Of a stretch of DNA of 64,000 nt, positions 46,571 to 61,002 are shown piece by piece. Each line of letters opens with the position of its first letter. The first letter of the stretch is position 1. The stretch lies in assembly GCF_019649055.1 (NCBI RefSeq), contig NW_026570234.1, positions 930,001 through 994,000 on the forward strand, in the 5' to 3' direction. The notes under the pieces are model-generated. The model worked only from the letters and a program-made list of their open reading frames with translations. It searched no databases and was not told where the DNA came from. The DNA is from Paramacrobiotus metropolitanus (taxonomy: Eukaryota; Tardigrada; Eutardigrada; Parachela; Macrobiotidae). The position numbers and the translations under genes were made by a program.

Positions 46571-47440
46571 TCTACAAATCAAATGGGATGATTTGACTCA
46601 TTTGAGTGTATATTTCTGTTCAATGTAAAATGCGTTTTACGTTGCATTAATTACAGTTTTTGATTGTAAGAGTGATTACGTTCTGCATAAAACTGTTATA
46701 ATTATGTATAACTATTGTCACTTTACATTTTGAGAAGTGTCGTCGTGTTCGGATGCGGTTGCTCATACATTAAGATAGCAAATGTGTGTGTTTAATTTGT
46801 AATTTGTGCACTTGTCAGTATGGTCGCCTAACAGACTCACTCGTTTCTATAATTCGGGTTTGCTAAAAAAGTGAATGGACGCCTAAATTGTATGAACGTT
46901 AACAAGTGCACACCAACCAACGACCGTACTTACTAGTAGAAAAGCAAAAACAAGTTTTTTATTAACTGTAGTATATGGACGCTGGCATTGTTGAAAGAGA
47001 TCCGCCAGTTAAAGGTTATAACAACTAAAAATAAGGATTGAAAGGCGCCCTAGACACTTCTACCACCTGTGTGACAATGTTGCTAGTGCGAAGCTGCTAA
47101 CTAGTACTAGTAAGTATAAATAAGTATAATTACTTAATAGACTTCCTAAATGAATTTTAAAAACATATTAAGCAACTGTTTTTAGAAAAAGTATGAAAAA
47201 ACAGAAATGATTTATCGTTAGAAAACCTTTTTTAAATACACTTACTCGCACATTTTGAGGATAGCGAAACAAAATTCTGCAGAAGGGGACGAATTCCCTG
47301 TAGCCAATTAAGCGCCCTGTGCTCATCAAAAGGCGAAGCGAGTTGTTGCAACTTGGCTGCCTGAGCCTATGTTTCAGCTTCTTCGAAATATAGGCGGTTT
47401 TGTTGTTATCTTTTGGCCATGCACGTCTGTGCTTCTAGTT
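46571..47440. other. Intergenic between FIT-like and PRPS genes
   Basis: No gene recognised. Two further in-frame PRPS codons lie at its right end: the frame is open back to an ATG at 47369, discussed with that gene. Confidence 0.5.
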
Positions 47441-49730
<2,290 letters not shown>

Positions 49731-51205
49731 TTGACCTTAGACCTCGCTGCAGTTCAGTACTTTCAATCCACGTGATGCGTTACCTTCAATTCAGGCCGCC
49801 TATACGTATCCCGCATCTTGTGAATGCCCGAATACTGCATTGTTTGTTTGATTTTTCCATTTCTGCGTATGTTGATTTTATTGTGACAATCCGAATTCCG
49901 TTTTAGTTGGGTTTGGTTGTACCCGGAATTTTGAATAACCAGACTGAGCGATTCTGAAGTTCTGTTCAAACGTTTTATTTGTTATTGTTGAAACACGATT
50001 TTTTGTTATTCGAACTGTTTCTCTTGCTGGATGTTGCTTTTCGACGGGGATAAGTTTCGCTAGAAGCCCGAAATAAAGAAAAACGCACCTTTATGCTTGC
50101 AGGGAATTTTCTGTAAGTAGCGATTGTAAGCTAAAACAGAATCAATCTATAGAATATGTGTTCTTTTCAATCGTGAGAAAAAAGTGTGCATAATGTTGCT
50201 GCAGTTACTGACGGTACACAAATATTAGGAATACTTAACTGTTATCACGAATAACCTGGGCGCATTTTTAGTGCAATTTTTCACATCAGGTGGAATATAA
50301 TTAATGACTGAAATCAAGCGAAACTGTTAAAACCAATGCGAAGTCATGTCCTGAAGGCAGATGCCAGATGGATATTACGATTATTAGCGACTTCCACATG
50401 TATGTCTACTTCTACTGCAGTTGTGCCGTACTTCAATATTATTATTTCGATATACAACAGTACTCAAATACTACCTAGTATGTGCAACATTACATTCAGT
50501 AAGGTTCTATAACTTGCTGACCAACCGGTTTCAAGACATATTTTCGGTAGAAAAGCTCTGATTTTCATCATATGTATGTTAAGCACTGCAAGTTTGCACA
50601 GAGGAAGAAAATATTCAACTTCGGTTAGGAATTTGGTTGCAATAAATCTCGGAATTTGTAATGCTTTGTCATTGTTTCATTAAATATAAGCATATGCCCA
50701 GGATGAAAAGAAAGCAGAAGTTACAACTTGCTTTTTGAACTCCAGTTTGGTACTTATACGAGTACTGTTTTGGTTCAAATTTCCCAGCCGACCAGGCTAA
50801 ATCATTTTATATCACTATTACAATTTAATAATTGTTGTGCCAAATGTGTCAGCAAGTTTTTCTTATTTTCTATGCTGTGGTTTAAAGGAAAATATTTTGG
50901 TTTCATTCAGTGGCACTGCTCAGCGTTAGGTGAGTTTATCATGGTCAGTTCTTGTACTATACCGAGATGATGATTACTGAAAATATGCGCTTCTTTTGCA
51001 ATTTCCATTTTTTTACTAAAACAGTTGCAGTAAAATCGAATACATGAAGATTGAAGAGACCAGTTTACAACTTCGTTAATAATTAACATTATTATTAGTA
51101 CAGCTAGATGTACTGCGCAAAGTCGATCCCAGCGTAGTGCCTTCTAGTTTCTTATGTTTTATTTGATTTTCGCAGGTTTTATCATAGTTTTTCATCGTAC
51201 AGAAA
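49731..51205. other. Intergenic between PRPS and SLC26 genes
   Basis: No gene recognised. The left part is the PRPS 3' UTR with a likely polyadenylation signal near 50072; the right end is the SLC26 5' region. Confidence 0.5.
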
Positions 51206-54200
51206 ATGTCCACTTCCGTACTTCTAAATGGTTTTGGAAGACCTGAAAGTGCCCCACCAATAAACCTGGATAACGACACCGGCGGCGGCAGCCGATGGGA
51301 AGTTCGTAGTGAAGAAAACTGCACTTGTTATGTAGGGGATGGAGCGCAGTCAGCAAGGGGTCAATCGTGCAGAGACTGGAAGAGGAAACTGCGCCGGTTC
51401 TGCTCCATAGAAAGCTGGAGACGCCGTCTGCCCATTACACTATGGCTGCCTAAATACTCCTTGCAGGATCTAAAAGGAGATTTAATCGCCGGTTTAACCG
51501 TCGGGATGACGACAGGTACATATGCAGTTAATAAAACTGTACAAGCCGTCCTCAAATTTTCTGAATCTCGAGCTCACTATAAATCTGTAGGTGAGCATAC
51601 TCGTATTAGGAAATGTTAGGTACTCCCAGGATGTGTTTCAAATTTTTGCTAATGAAACTGTTCATATGCTCGGTTTTTGTTAATTATCAGTTCAATAACT
51701 TCAATTAGTTTACTTATGGGCATAAGTTGTCATAAACACGTAAAACCAACGCAATTCCGTAAGCTACTACGTAATTGTTTGTTTAATTTGTTATTGATGT
51801 ATACTAAGGAAATACCTACGTAGGCCCAAGCAAGGGCACAGATGGATTTATTACTGTGTTGTTATATTTTACAGTGCCACAAGCTTTGGCGTATGCTCAG
51901 ATTGCCGATCTACCGCCTGAGGTAGGCACTTAAAAAATATGTACTTACTTACCTATTTAACGCCATAAAAAGACAACCAAATTCGTGCGCTTCTGAAGCG
52001 ATTGTGCCCTTTCGCTGGTCAGCGAATTATAAGCATTTTTATCGTACGCAAATTACTCTGTTAAAATGATTCAGTATTTGCTTAATTTGTAAAATTATTG
52101 AAAACGCAACAGTAACAACTATACAGCAACTTCCGATGGCTTTTACTATTTAAATAACTGTCAAAATTTCTGGATCAAACCACATATACTGCTTGAACAG
52201 CATTCAAAGTACAACAAGGTCCAAAATTTTTGTGAACGTTCCATGAGGTCATAAACTGGCTTCGATATCAAAATAACGAAAGAATCGGTGTGATCACTGT
52301 GCTTTGCTTAAAAATTGTTGAATTTTGTAAGTGTTGTAATGTGCTTGTACACCGCACTGCACATTATTGTGTAATTAATTTAGTATGGATTATACTCGTC
52401 GTTCATGGCTTGTTTCGCTTACGGTCTGTTTGGGACGTCCAAAGACCTTACACTGGGAGTAACGGCTGTAATATCGCTGCTCACCTCCGAATGCATTCCC
52501 GGAAAAGCAGATATGTACGAGCGTACGCGGTACGCAGTATTATTGGCGTTTCTTGTCGGTGTGTTCCAGATCGCCATGGGCGTCTTCCGCCTAGGTATGC
52601 TCGTATATCATCCAGGCCGTATTTCATTGTGAAACGATCAGGGCACGTGTGTTTTGATCGACTCGTGGTCAAAGTTTAAAAATTATCCTTAAGTGCTTTA
52701 TCATAAAAGGTCAACAAAATATATACCTACATAATTAATTTAGCCTAGATATTCTATAGCAAAGGTTTCGCACAAAGACACTCTTCTATTTAAGCAGATT
52801 CTCTTCTTAGTCCTTTTCCTGTCAAATTGTTTGCATATATTTAATAATGTCTTGCAAAATCTTGTACAGGTATCGTTATAATTTTTTGTAAGTTTGTAGT
52901 AATGTTATTGTACACTTTTGCGTACGTTGTGAGCTGCAGTACATTTGATAATATCACTCTTGCAGGTTTTCTTTTTAATCTCGTGTCCCACCCGGTTCTC
53001 AGCGGATTTACAACAGCCTCAGCGTTTGTGATCATGTTTAGTCAGATTAAAAATCTACTGGGCATCCCGGGCGGACACACGACGGACACAGTCATGCAGC
53101 AAGGGACGCATTATGTCATGAACATTCATAACTTAAGGTCCGGTCCATGCTCCTTATCGTCATATACTGTTGAACGTATTTGTCGGCAGCCAGCGGCTTA
53201 ATTGTGTTACAATTACAATATCACTTTAGGGGGTGGGATTTATTAATGGGAACATGTTGCATAAGTGGATTGGTCATTTTCCGAATGATCAAGATACCTA
53301 GGAAATCTCATGCTGGAAGCTTCGTCCGGGAAACATGGAGGATTATTGTGGCAGGCAAGAAGACTACTACAAAAATCGTATTCAATCATGATCAGATACA
53401 CCACCTTTAACCGTATAAATGTTTAAAGCCGTTTTTACATTAATCTAAGAAACTTTATGTTAAAACGAAACGCTATGTTAAAGATCAGATTTTCAGTTGC
53501 ATAAAGGTCATTCTTTTTGGCAGCTCGCTACGGTGTCGTAGTAATCATTGCCACCCTAGTGGCATTCCTTTTACAACGCTATGGGTATCCGGTACTATCT
53601 TTAACTGCCGATGTTAATACAGCGCTGCCACCTTTAGCGCCGCCAAAATTTTCATGGAATAACCAAACCACAGCCGAAAACATCGAAGACATGCTGTCCG
53701 GATTACCATTTGTTGCCCTGATTAGCGCAATGGAAACTATTGCCATTGCCAAAGCATTTGGCAATAAATTTGGGTATGCAGTGGATGCAACGCAGGAACT
53801 AATGGCCATTGGCGTGGCAAACTTCCTTTCTTCCTTCGTATCGGCGTACCCTGTAGCCGGAAGCTTTACCAAATCTTCCTTAAATGCTCAAAGCGGTGTA
53901 AGTGATAAAATACCAGATTTTATCTTCGCATAACACAATTTACGGCTTTAAAATCGTGCCGTACGATGTCGAAAGTTAAATTTTTCCTGTTTACCCGGTA
54001 ATTTATCTGCACATTATGTACGTAGTAATAGTGTAGCACTACCGTATTTGATCACGTTATTTCTCTTGCATATTCTACCGGTACAAATGTAAAGAATATT
54101 ACTTAAAATTGTGCGCAATGTTTTCGTAATTACAGAAAACGTTCTTCGACAAATCTTGTATTAACATTTTTTTGGTAATGTATAAGGCTTTTTATGAGCA

Positions 54201-55395
54201 TTTTCCATAGGTACGGACGCCTTTTGGTTGTTTTGTCACCGGATTCTTTGTCATTGTTGCTCAACTTACGATGGCCCAGGCCTTCTGTTACGTTCCGAAA
54301 GCGGCTTTGGGTGCAGTGATCCTTGTGTCGGTGGTTATGCTTATCGATGTCAAAATCATAAAAGAACTGTGGCAAAGCAACCGAATCGAACTCATCCCGC
54401 TTTTTGGAACAATAACTTTTAGTGTCTTCTTTGGCGTCGACTACGGTTTTTTAGCTGGGATCTCTTTCTCCTTCGCAGTGGTCATGTACATGCTAACAAA
54501 ACCACGGTTACGCTTACAGTGTCGAACACGAATTTATATGGACCGCGAACAGCCAAGTCTTACCAGGAAAGTTATCAATATACAAGTGAGGCCGGATGGA
54601 AGAATTTTCTTCCCGGCTACAGAACCTTTTAAAAGGTACCTTATCAATCGCGTGCCGGATGGGTGCCATATCAAACGACAAGGAGCGTTAGGTACACAAA
54701 AATTCGGGTCTAACCTTATAGTTCTAAAAATATGTTGCTGAATGAATTTTTGAACATTATAAAACATTCGTATTTGAGCTGTTGTCTGCCTGTCATTTTT
54801 TAGGTCAGTGCAGATAATAATTATGCTTGTACGACTGTCATTTTTCAAAGCAAATTTAATCAAACATTTGATAATGCAGTACGCATTAGAACTTTGTATA
54901 GAAACTTAATCTATCTGTAATTTAGAACCGCTACTCCAGAAGTTGAGTGTGCAAAGGGAAGAACAAGACAAAAACGGTGACATCGACTCTCCAAAACATC
55001 TTGCTAGAGACACCAAAGAAGATAATATAATATCGCCGTCTACCAATTTACTGCAGCAGCCTAAGCAGACTGTTATTTTTTCCGGCGCTGATTTAGCAAA
55101 GATTGACTTCACGTCGCTGATGTCCTTGCACACTGTTGTGAGCAAATTTCTCAGTGCCGGCTATGCAGCCTACTTCGTTAAGACATCCGTGAGTACACTG
55201 CGGATAATTTTGCCAAAGGATCAAAAGGTTCTAATTCCGGCCGGCAAAAAGTCCAGCGAACTGATTACTTTACTGGTTGCACCCTTGAGTTGGCGGGATC
55301 GTACTATGTCGGTGCCGGTTGTAATCGACATGGAGGACCTGGACGAGATCAACCTCGTGGAGCCCATGCGAGCTAAAAACCCGAATATCACATAA
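51206..55395 (+). CDS. SLC26-family anion transporter with C-terminal STAS domain
   Basis: Eight exons: 51206-51515, 51875-51921, 52384-52594, 52966-53137, 53230-53354, 53524-53897, 54211-54691 and 54926-55395, giving 729 residues. The protein runs LPKYSLQDLKGDLIAGLTVG, VPQALAYAQIADLPPEYGLY, FGTSKDLTLGVTAVISLL, HPVLSGFTTASAFVIMFSQI, PVAGSFTKSSLNAQSGVRTP, YVPKAALGAVILVSVVMLID and FGVDYGFLAGISFSFAVVMY. These are the transmembrane hallmarks of sulfate permease/SLC26 exchangers. The C-terminus has a STAS-like VIFSGADLAKIDFTSLMSLH and AGYAAYF, split by a charged insert (~residues 590-620). Family members move sulfate, chloride, bicarbonate or oxalate across the plasma membrane; substrate undetermined. 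The 53230-53354 exon ends GCAG|GCAAGA, a GC-AG intron required by frame. Other joins are canonical and in phase. Confidence 0.93.
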
Positions 55396-56165
55396 TAGTT
55401 TAAGATTGTTCACGGTGCTCCGACAGTCATGCTTAGTAGAACACACGGTCACATTAAACTATGATACGCGTATTATATTTCTGCGCCAAAATTAATAAAT
55501 TATTAGATCACATTGATGTTCTGATTTTTCAGTAAAACCCAGCTAAATATTTATATTGTATCAATTAGTGCAGGTAAATAACGTGATCGTCACTGGTGAG
55601 CCATTTAGCAATTTAAAAAATTTATATTGGCAGACAGTTAGGGTGACCTTTCCTTATCTCTGCAAGTTTCTTTGGCTTTTGCTGTACACTTATCAGAGAG
55701 AGATGATTACTTAATTAGTTTTGCAATATCCGGATTTTGCATCATGTTGGCAATAAATTTATGTGCCAGTAAGGCGTACAGCTGAGTCTGGACAGCGGCG
55801 ATTTGAACATGATCGTTGCACTGTGAACCAATTAATGAGCGAAACCACACCCAGTGTCTGGGATATACATACAATTGTATAAACACACCATTTTGTGGTA
55901 AGTGCAATAATAATATGTGTATAGATGCAGTTGCATTAACACCCACGAGCTTTTACTTATTAGCGGATGACGCCAAAGTTTATTTACAAATTACAGTGGA
56001 AATACAGCAGAGTGATTTAATTTGCTATCAGTCTATCAAGTTGTGCTCTGTAGTAGACATTTTCGACAATCATTTGCCCGCGGCTGGCTCGATCTACAGT
56101 AAAATCAACTTTGCTTATCCAAAGGTTTCCTTTTTTATAAATTGTTGGCGTTTCTGTACTGTATT
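55396..56165. other. Intergenic between SLC26 and bHLH genes
   Basis: No gene recognised. Short frames on both strands have no domain. Contains the SLC26 3' UTR and the bHLH promoter. Confidence 0.5.
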
Positions 56166-57147
56166 ATGGAAAACAAAGATTCCGATGCGTATATCGATGA
56201 TGACGCGTTATTTGTTATTTCGGAAGTTGTGATCGATTCAGAACCCTCAGATGAACTGGAATCGTCGCAGACGGCCGCATCGCCGACCACCCCGATAAAA
56301 AAGCGACGGAATTCAAATGAAAGGGAAAGATGGCGGCATCGTAACGTCAACACCGCCTACGTAAGTGTTCTGTGCTAAATTGCAAAATACGTGTTTCGTT
56401 AAGCGGCTGTTACAGTTTACTACATGTCATTATTACTCGAACACCTCAAAGCATCATAGATTTATGCTAGAAAAGCTAAAGTCATCCAATTGCAAAACTA
56501 ATTTGATTGCAAAAGTTTCTGACGTTTGGTATATACAAAGTATTGTGCGAAGGTTTGTCAGTTTGCTGTATACTTTTATACTTAATAAACAGCTATAAAT
56601 TACTAATACTTGAACTAAATATATGTAGCGTCTTTAAATCTTCTTACTTGTTAGAATAATTTTATACGACGAAATAAGTATGGATTATAAGTGTAAACTA
56701 GGCCGTGTTGTTCTACTTTATCTTTATATGCACAAGTATTCGACATCAAAGCTTTCGCATGCTTATACTCATCAGGTCTACCGCTTATACGCTTAATGAA
56801 TATTTTTTCAGGAGAGTCTGGGAAAATTACTACCTGTATATCCTCTTAACAAAAAGTTGAAAAAGAAAGAAATTCTTGTCAGATCCATCAAATACATCAA
56901 AGTTCTCCAGCGCGTTCTGCAGACGTTGGATAACCACCAGAAAACGCGCAACGGTGAAAAGATTTCGACTACTCTAAGCGACGACATGCGTCCAATCTAC
57001 GCAGTGGACAGTGCCTGCTCACCGGCGACCTTATCGGATTCTTCACCGGCAGCCAGTCCTGAGGACCTTACGCAATATACCGGCTCCAGTAGTGATTCAT
57101 CAGATGAACTGGATCAGCTACTGTTTGATCTACAGTCCATCTCCTAA
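56166..57147 (+). CDS. TAL/SCL-family bHLH transcription factor
   Basis: Two exons, 56166-56360 and 56812-57147, joined in phase 0 (TAC|GTAAGT and TTTCAG|GAG), giving 176 residues. Acidic N-terminus (1-45), then the basic region KKRRNSNERERWRHRNVNTA (about 45-64), helix 1 and loop YESLGKLLPVYPLNKKLKKK, and helix 2 EILVRSIKYIKVLQRVLQTL. The RERWRxxNVN motif and the K-L-K/S-K-x-E-I-L helix start are characteristic of TAL1/LYL1/NHLH-type factors (HLH3B in flies). Such proteins dimerise with E-proteins and bind E-boxes in blood or neural lineages. The C-terminus (~110-176) is Ser-rich with acidic SSSDSSDELDQLLFDLQ, a possible activation or interaction segment. ATG 56166 was chosen; another in-frame ATG lies eight codons upstream at 56142. 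The intron cuts helix 1. Confidence 0.92.
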
Positions 57148-58264
57148 TTGCCATATGCCACGTCAGGACAAGACTGACCGGCGCCTTGACCTTTGTCCAA
57201 CAATCAGCTGTTCATCGGGTTAATGCATAACTGACGACAATTTCTGATACGAATGTATATATATTACTCATGGTCTTCACGACATTTTTGACTTGTGTTT
57301 AAACCTCGCAGTGTATGTGTGTATGCTGTCGTTAAGCGATGCAGATCTAATCGGGTATAGTGTTTCTTGACACATGCACAGACATTAAACTTTGATACTT
57401 TCGCCACGCGTCGTCCCTGGCTGGAAGCGCTGCGTCGCCGGCCACGCTGGGTTTGTTTATGTTGAATAGTTCCATGCTTTAGGTATCTGATCGGCTATTA
57501 GGGTCGCGTTTATGGTTAATTAGCGCAGTGATGGGTGTGCATATAATGTGCTTGCGCAGGGCAAAATTGCAGTTGCTACTGCTACTGTTATTGCACTTAA
57601 ACATAAAATCTCAACCGCACAGTAAAAGCGAGCTATCCGAGTTGCGATGGCAAAAGTAATCTTTTGAAAATATAGCGCTGTTGCACGTAAACCGGGACAT
57701 TGCGTGAACCATGAATTAATTACGATATAAGCCAAGTACTTTAATTATGTATTGGGGTGATAGTTTCTATGGTCAGAGTGCGCAAATGGTACATTAATTA
57801 CGCAACTGAAGTTCGCATAACTAACGCGGTCGACAGATCGATCCAAAATGTTGTTTACAATTTATAGTGTGGAAGTGTAAAAATGTGCGGAATGATTTAT
57901 GGTTTATCCTGTCGCTCTTACGCAAAGAGTATTGTTATGGATTCACATAGTCCAGGGAATTGTAGGGTCATCGGGAGCAGGGTGCTGAGTTGCGGCAGTG
58001 TCTAGTTACGCGATATGTGTATAGCAGAATAATGAATTAATATTATATATTGTTTTTATTTAGTTTACTGAGTACTGTATAACATATGTAGGTAAGTAAA
58101 CTATATATTAATTTTCCAGTTATGGAATTTAGTAGAACAAATCATGTGCGAGGTAGCATTTTTGTTGATCAGCGCAGTCACCTTTCAGTCATAGAGAATA
58201 ATAAAGTCATGGTATACACTATACCGTATGTATAAACCTATTCCACCAGTTTAATATTTCATTA
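57148..58264. other. Convergent 3' region of bHLH and neuropeptide genes
   Basis: No gene recognised. Contains the 3' UTRs of the bHLH gene (plus strand) and the allatostatin-C-like gene (minus strand). Confidence 0.5.
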
Positions 58265-61002
58265 TTATCCAGTAACTTTTCTTCCAAACCTCCCAAAACA
58301 GGAAACGGGATTCATGTAGCACAATTTGGTACTTTTATTGGTGACTAGCTCCTTGACGACGGGGTCTGTGGCAGTGGCAGTCGGGTCGGGTTTAAAAGAT
58401 AAATCGGCTAAATAGGCTTTATCGCTATAAATCCACGGGAGTGCACCGCGCGGATGCGGCCGCAGGCGTTTGTTCGCAATGGCATTCCTTACCCGCTGCA
58501 TCAGCGGAGCAAAGGCCTGCATGGATTGCGGATTGATCTGGGAACGGCGCGCCACCTGGAAATACGCCGGCACTACTTCCGCTGGTGGTGTGTATAATTC
58601 AGGAAGCGAGCCAATTTTCCACAGGGCGTTTGTCTGATGGACCGGCGACTGCAAATTGCATTGTTAGTGACTTTTTATAATTTGACACGATTATCGACGC
58701 GGATAATCTTCAAAAAAAAGAAAACGTTTCACAGGGCGCCTTTTCGTTGAGCACATTGTATATGTTTCTAAGTTTCTCAATTTGTTGGGGGCGATTTGTA
58801 ACGAATAAGTGATTAACCCATTCATGCACAGGTGTAATAATTGGGCCGGATGGCTTTAAAAGGCATTATTATTAATTGTAGTACCAGAGTAACAAAACTG
58901 TTTGTAGGACAAACGTTAATCTCGACTAATGGTTCCTAGTGTGCTCTAAGACGTCAAACTCTGAATAAGCGTTTAAGCATAACTCACGGCACTGGTCGAA
59001 CTGCATTTAAACTGAACTGGTTTATATGGACGCAGAACGCTGGACGCTCCTTAGTGCATTATCGTTATTATACTCTAAAAAGCTCGACACGCGCTATTGC
59101 TGCAGATTACTTCGAAGGAAATATATGTAATAAGATCATTCACCAATGTGATCTCCCGTAAAAAATTAGCGTGATTGGACTTTTTGGTTTTATTAAAAGT
59201 GCAGGTGTGTCCGATACGGTTTGAATGCATTTCAGTATTTTCAGTTACTTTTTTATAGTAGATAACTTAGCGATATCGGTATCAACGGTGCTAGCTGACC
59301 TTACAGAACACCTCACAAATCACAAATGATCTGCTGAGCTATTATAGTTAATAAATTAAACGACGTACATATGTAAAGATAATAGGAATTGCTACTGCAC
59401 ACACTATCCAGTAAAACGACACAATAAGTAATATTAATGGTACAGAAATTTGTTGATACAAATAGTTAGCCAGTGAAGGCCTTACGTAATTTCTTCGATG
59501 TGTTATATTTTGTAAAGCTTATTCGATATTATATGCAGTAAAACGCCAAGGAATCTCAATTTTACTCCAGATAAAAGATAGTGTTCTGCTGTAGTATCTG
59601 TACATATATATCACAACAGCAGGGTGGTCAGAACAGGCTTATAAAAGTATTTTATTTCCGTACAGCAACGTGAGATATGTATCGGACAATTATGGTTGCA
59701 TACGATACTGCTATTACTGCGACATCCGAGTCAGCAGCGACAGTATAATTTTACAAGATGACGCTTGCGTGTCCTTTTGATAGACAAATTATTTTTGCAG
59801 TAATAGAGTTTTCAATCGGAAGTGGCCTTCACCTTGTCGTTCTTGTGTGCCGGTAATTGCATTGCGCATGTATACAAATTTCACAGGAAAAAATGTATCC
59901 TTTAAATCAAGTGAGTATTTGCTAGCGAGTGGCGACTGCAATCATTTTAATGGCTCCAGTATATACCGACTACGCAAGCGACCTTTTGTTTAACTAAATA
60001 TCAGTTAAGAGTTTTTGCCAAAAAAACTGTATTCGAACGAATTAGAAATAACAAATGGAGTTTATTGCCTGCATGTACCGAAACGCATATTAGTGCATAT
60101 TTCATCTGTTGAGAATAGGTCTTTGAAAAAAATAGATTCAACTTACATACTCTGTCTTCTTGCATTTAGCTACAGCCTATACATATAGAAATACATAATT
60201 CTTGTTGTTACTCTACCCGAGTAGGGTTCGTACTTTGCTCGATGAATTGATTACTTCTGTGTGCTGTAGTAGTCTCGAATTACGAACATTTTTATTGAAA
60301 AAGTTCTGTAAAGGTTAAACGGAAAATTTACAGACAGATTTTGTAATTCAAAGTTCATTTTATGCGGCTTGCAGAAAAAATATGTTCCTATATTTATCAT
60401 TTAGAAAATTCCGAGTGAATGCAGTGTGCGGTATACATTCGAAATTGATTTACGAGTATGTTAGTTTTACCCTACGAAGGTTATTTACAACCTAACACAA
60501 CATTGACTGTGATTCACTATTATTGCACTCCTACATGAGTTTTCAGTTTGGCATGCCATCTGCAATTACGGTAAATATGCTGAAGATAAAAAACAAAAAC
60601 ATTTATTTAAGAGCGCGATTATCCCCATAAAAAACAAAATCAGCTACATAATAATTATTACCAACGCAATTAGCTATAGCCTATAAGCGTAGTTAACTGT
60701 TCTCCCTGGCGGTCACATTATATTAAAATTTGTATTTCTAAGTTTTAAATTAGCCAGTTTTAAATTTTTTAATTTTAAATTTTACAGTAGAAGGTTATCT
60801 TTAAATATTCTTTAATTAGTACCTCATCGAAACTGTTTCCGGTTGTCCAGTCCAGAGGCGTCCATTTCCCGCCGATATCATCATCATTATTTCTCGCTCT
60901 TTCACCGGTACACATCATGGGCCACATAAGTACCACGAGCAGGCTGCAGTAGCAAACTGTCCAAACATTTTTCAACAGCACCGGAAAAACCGATCGCATC
61001 AT
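58265..61002 (-). CDS. Allatostatin-C-like neuropeptide precursor
   Basis: Two exons on the minus strand, 60823-61002 and 58265-58648, separated by a 2.17-kb intron, give 187 residues. MMRSVFPVLLKNVWTVCYCS followed by LLVVLMWPMM is a signal peptide, cleaved probably near CTG-ERA. A spacer of about 135 residues follows, with possible RR and KR sites. Near the C-terminus, residues 166-184 read STKLCYMNPVSCFGRFGRK. The C-Y-x-N-P-[IV]-S-C-F core (coding bases 58295-58321) matches arthropod allatostatin C (CYFNPISCF), with two Cys that form a disulfide ring. Allatostatin C is a secreted peptide that inhibits gut muscle or juvenile-hormone synthesis through somatostatin-like GPCRs. Unusually, the core is followed by GR-F-GRK: cleavage at the RK site would give a peptide ending CFGRFamide; cleavage at the single Arg would give SCFamide. 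A second Met start lies one codon in. Splice phase is 0 and the frame is intact. Confidence 0.88.
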
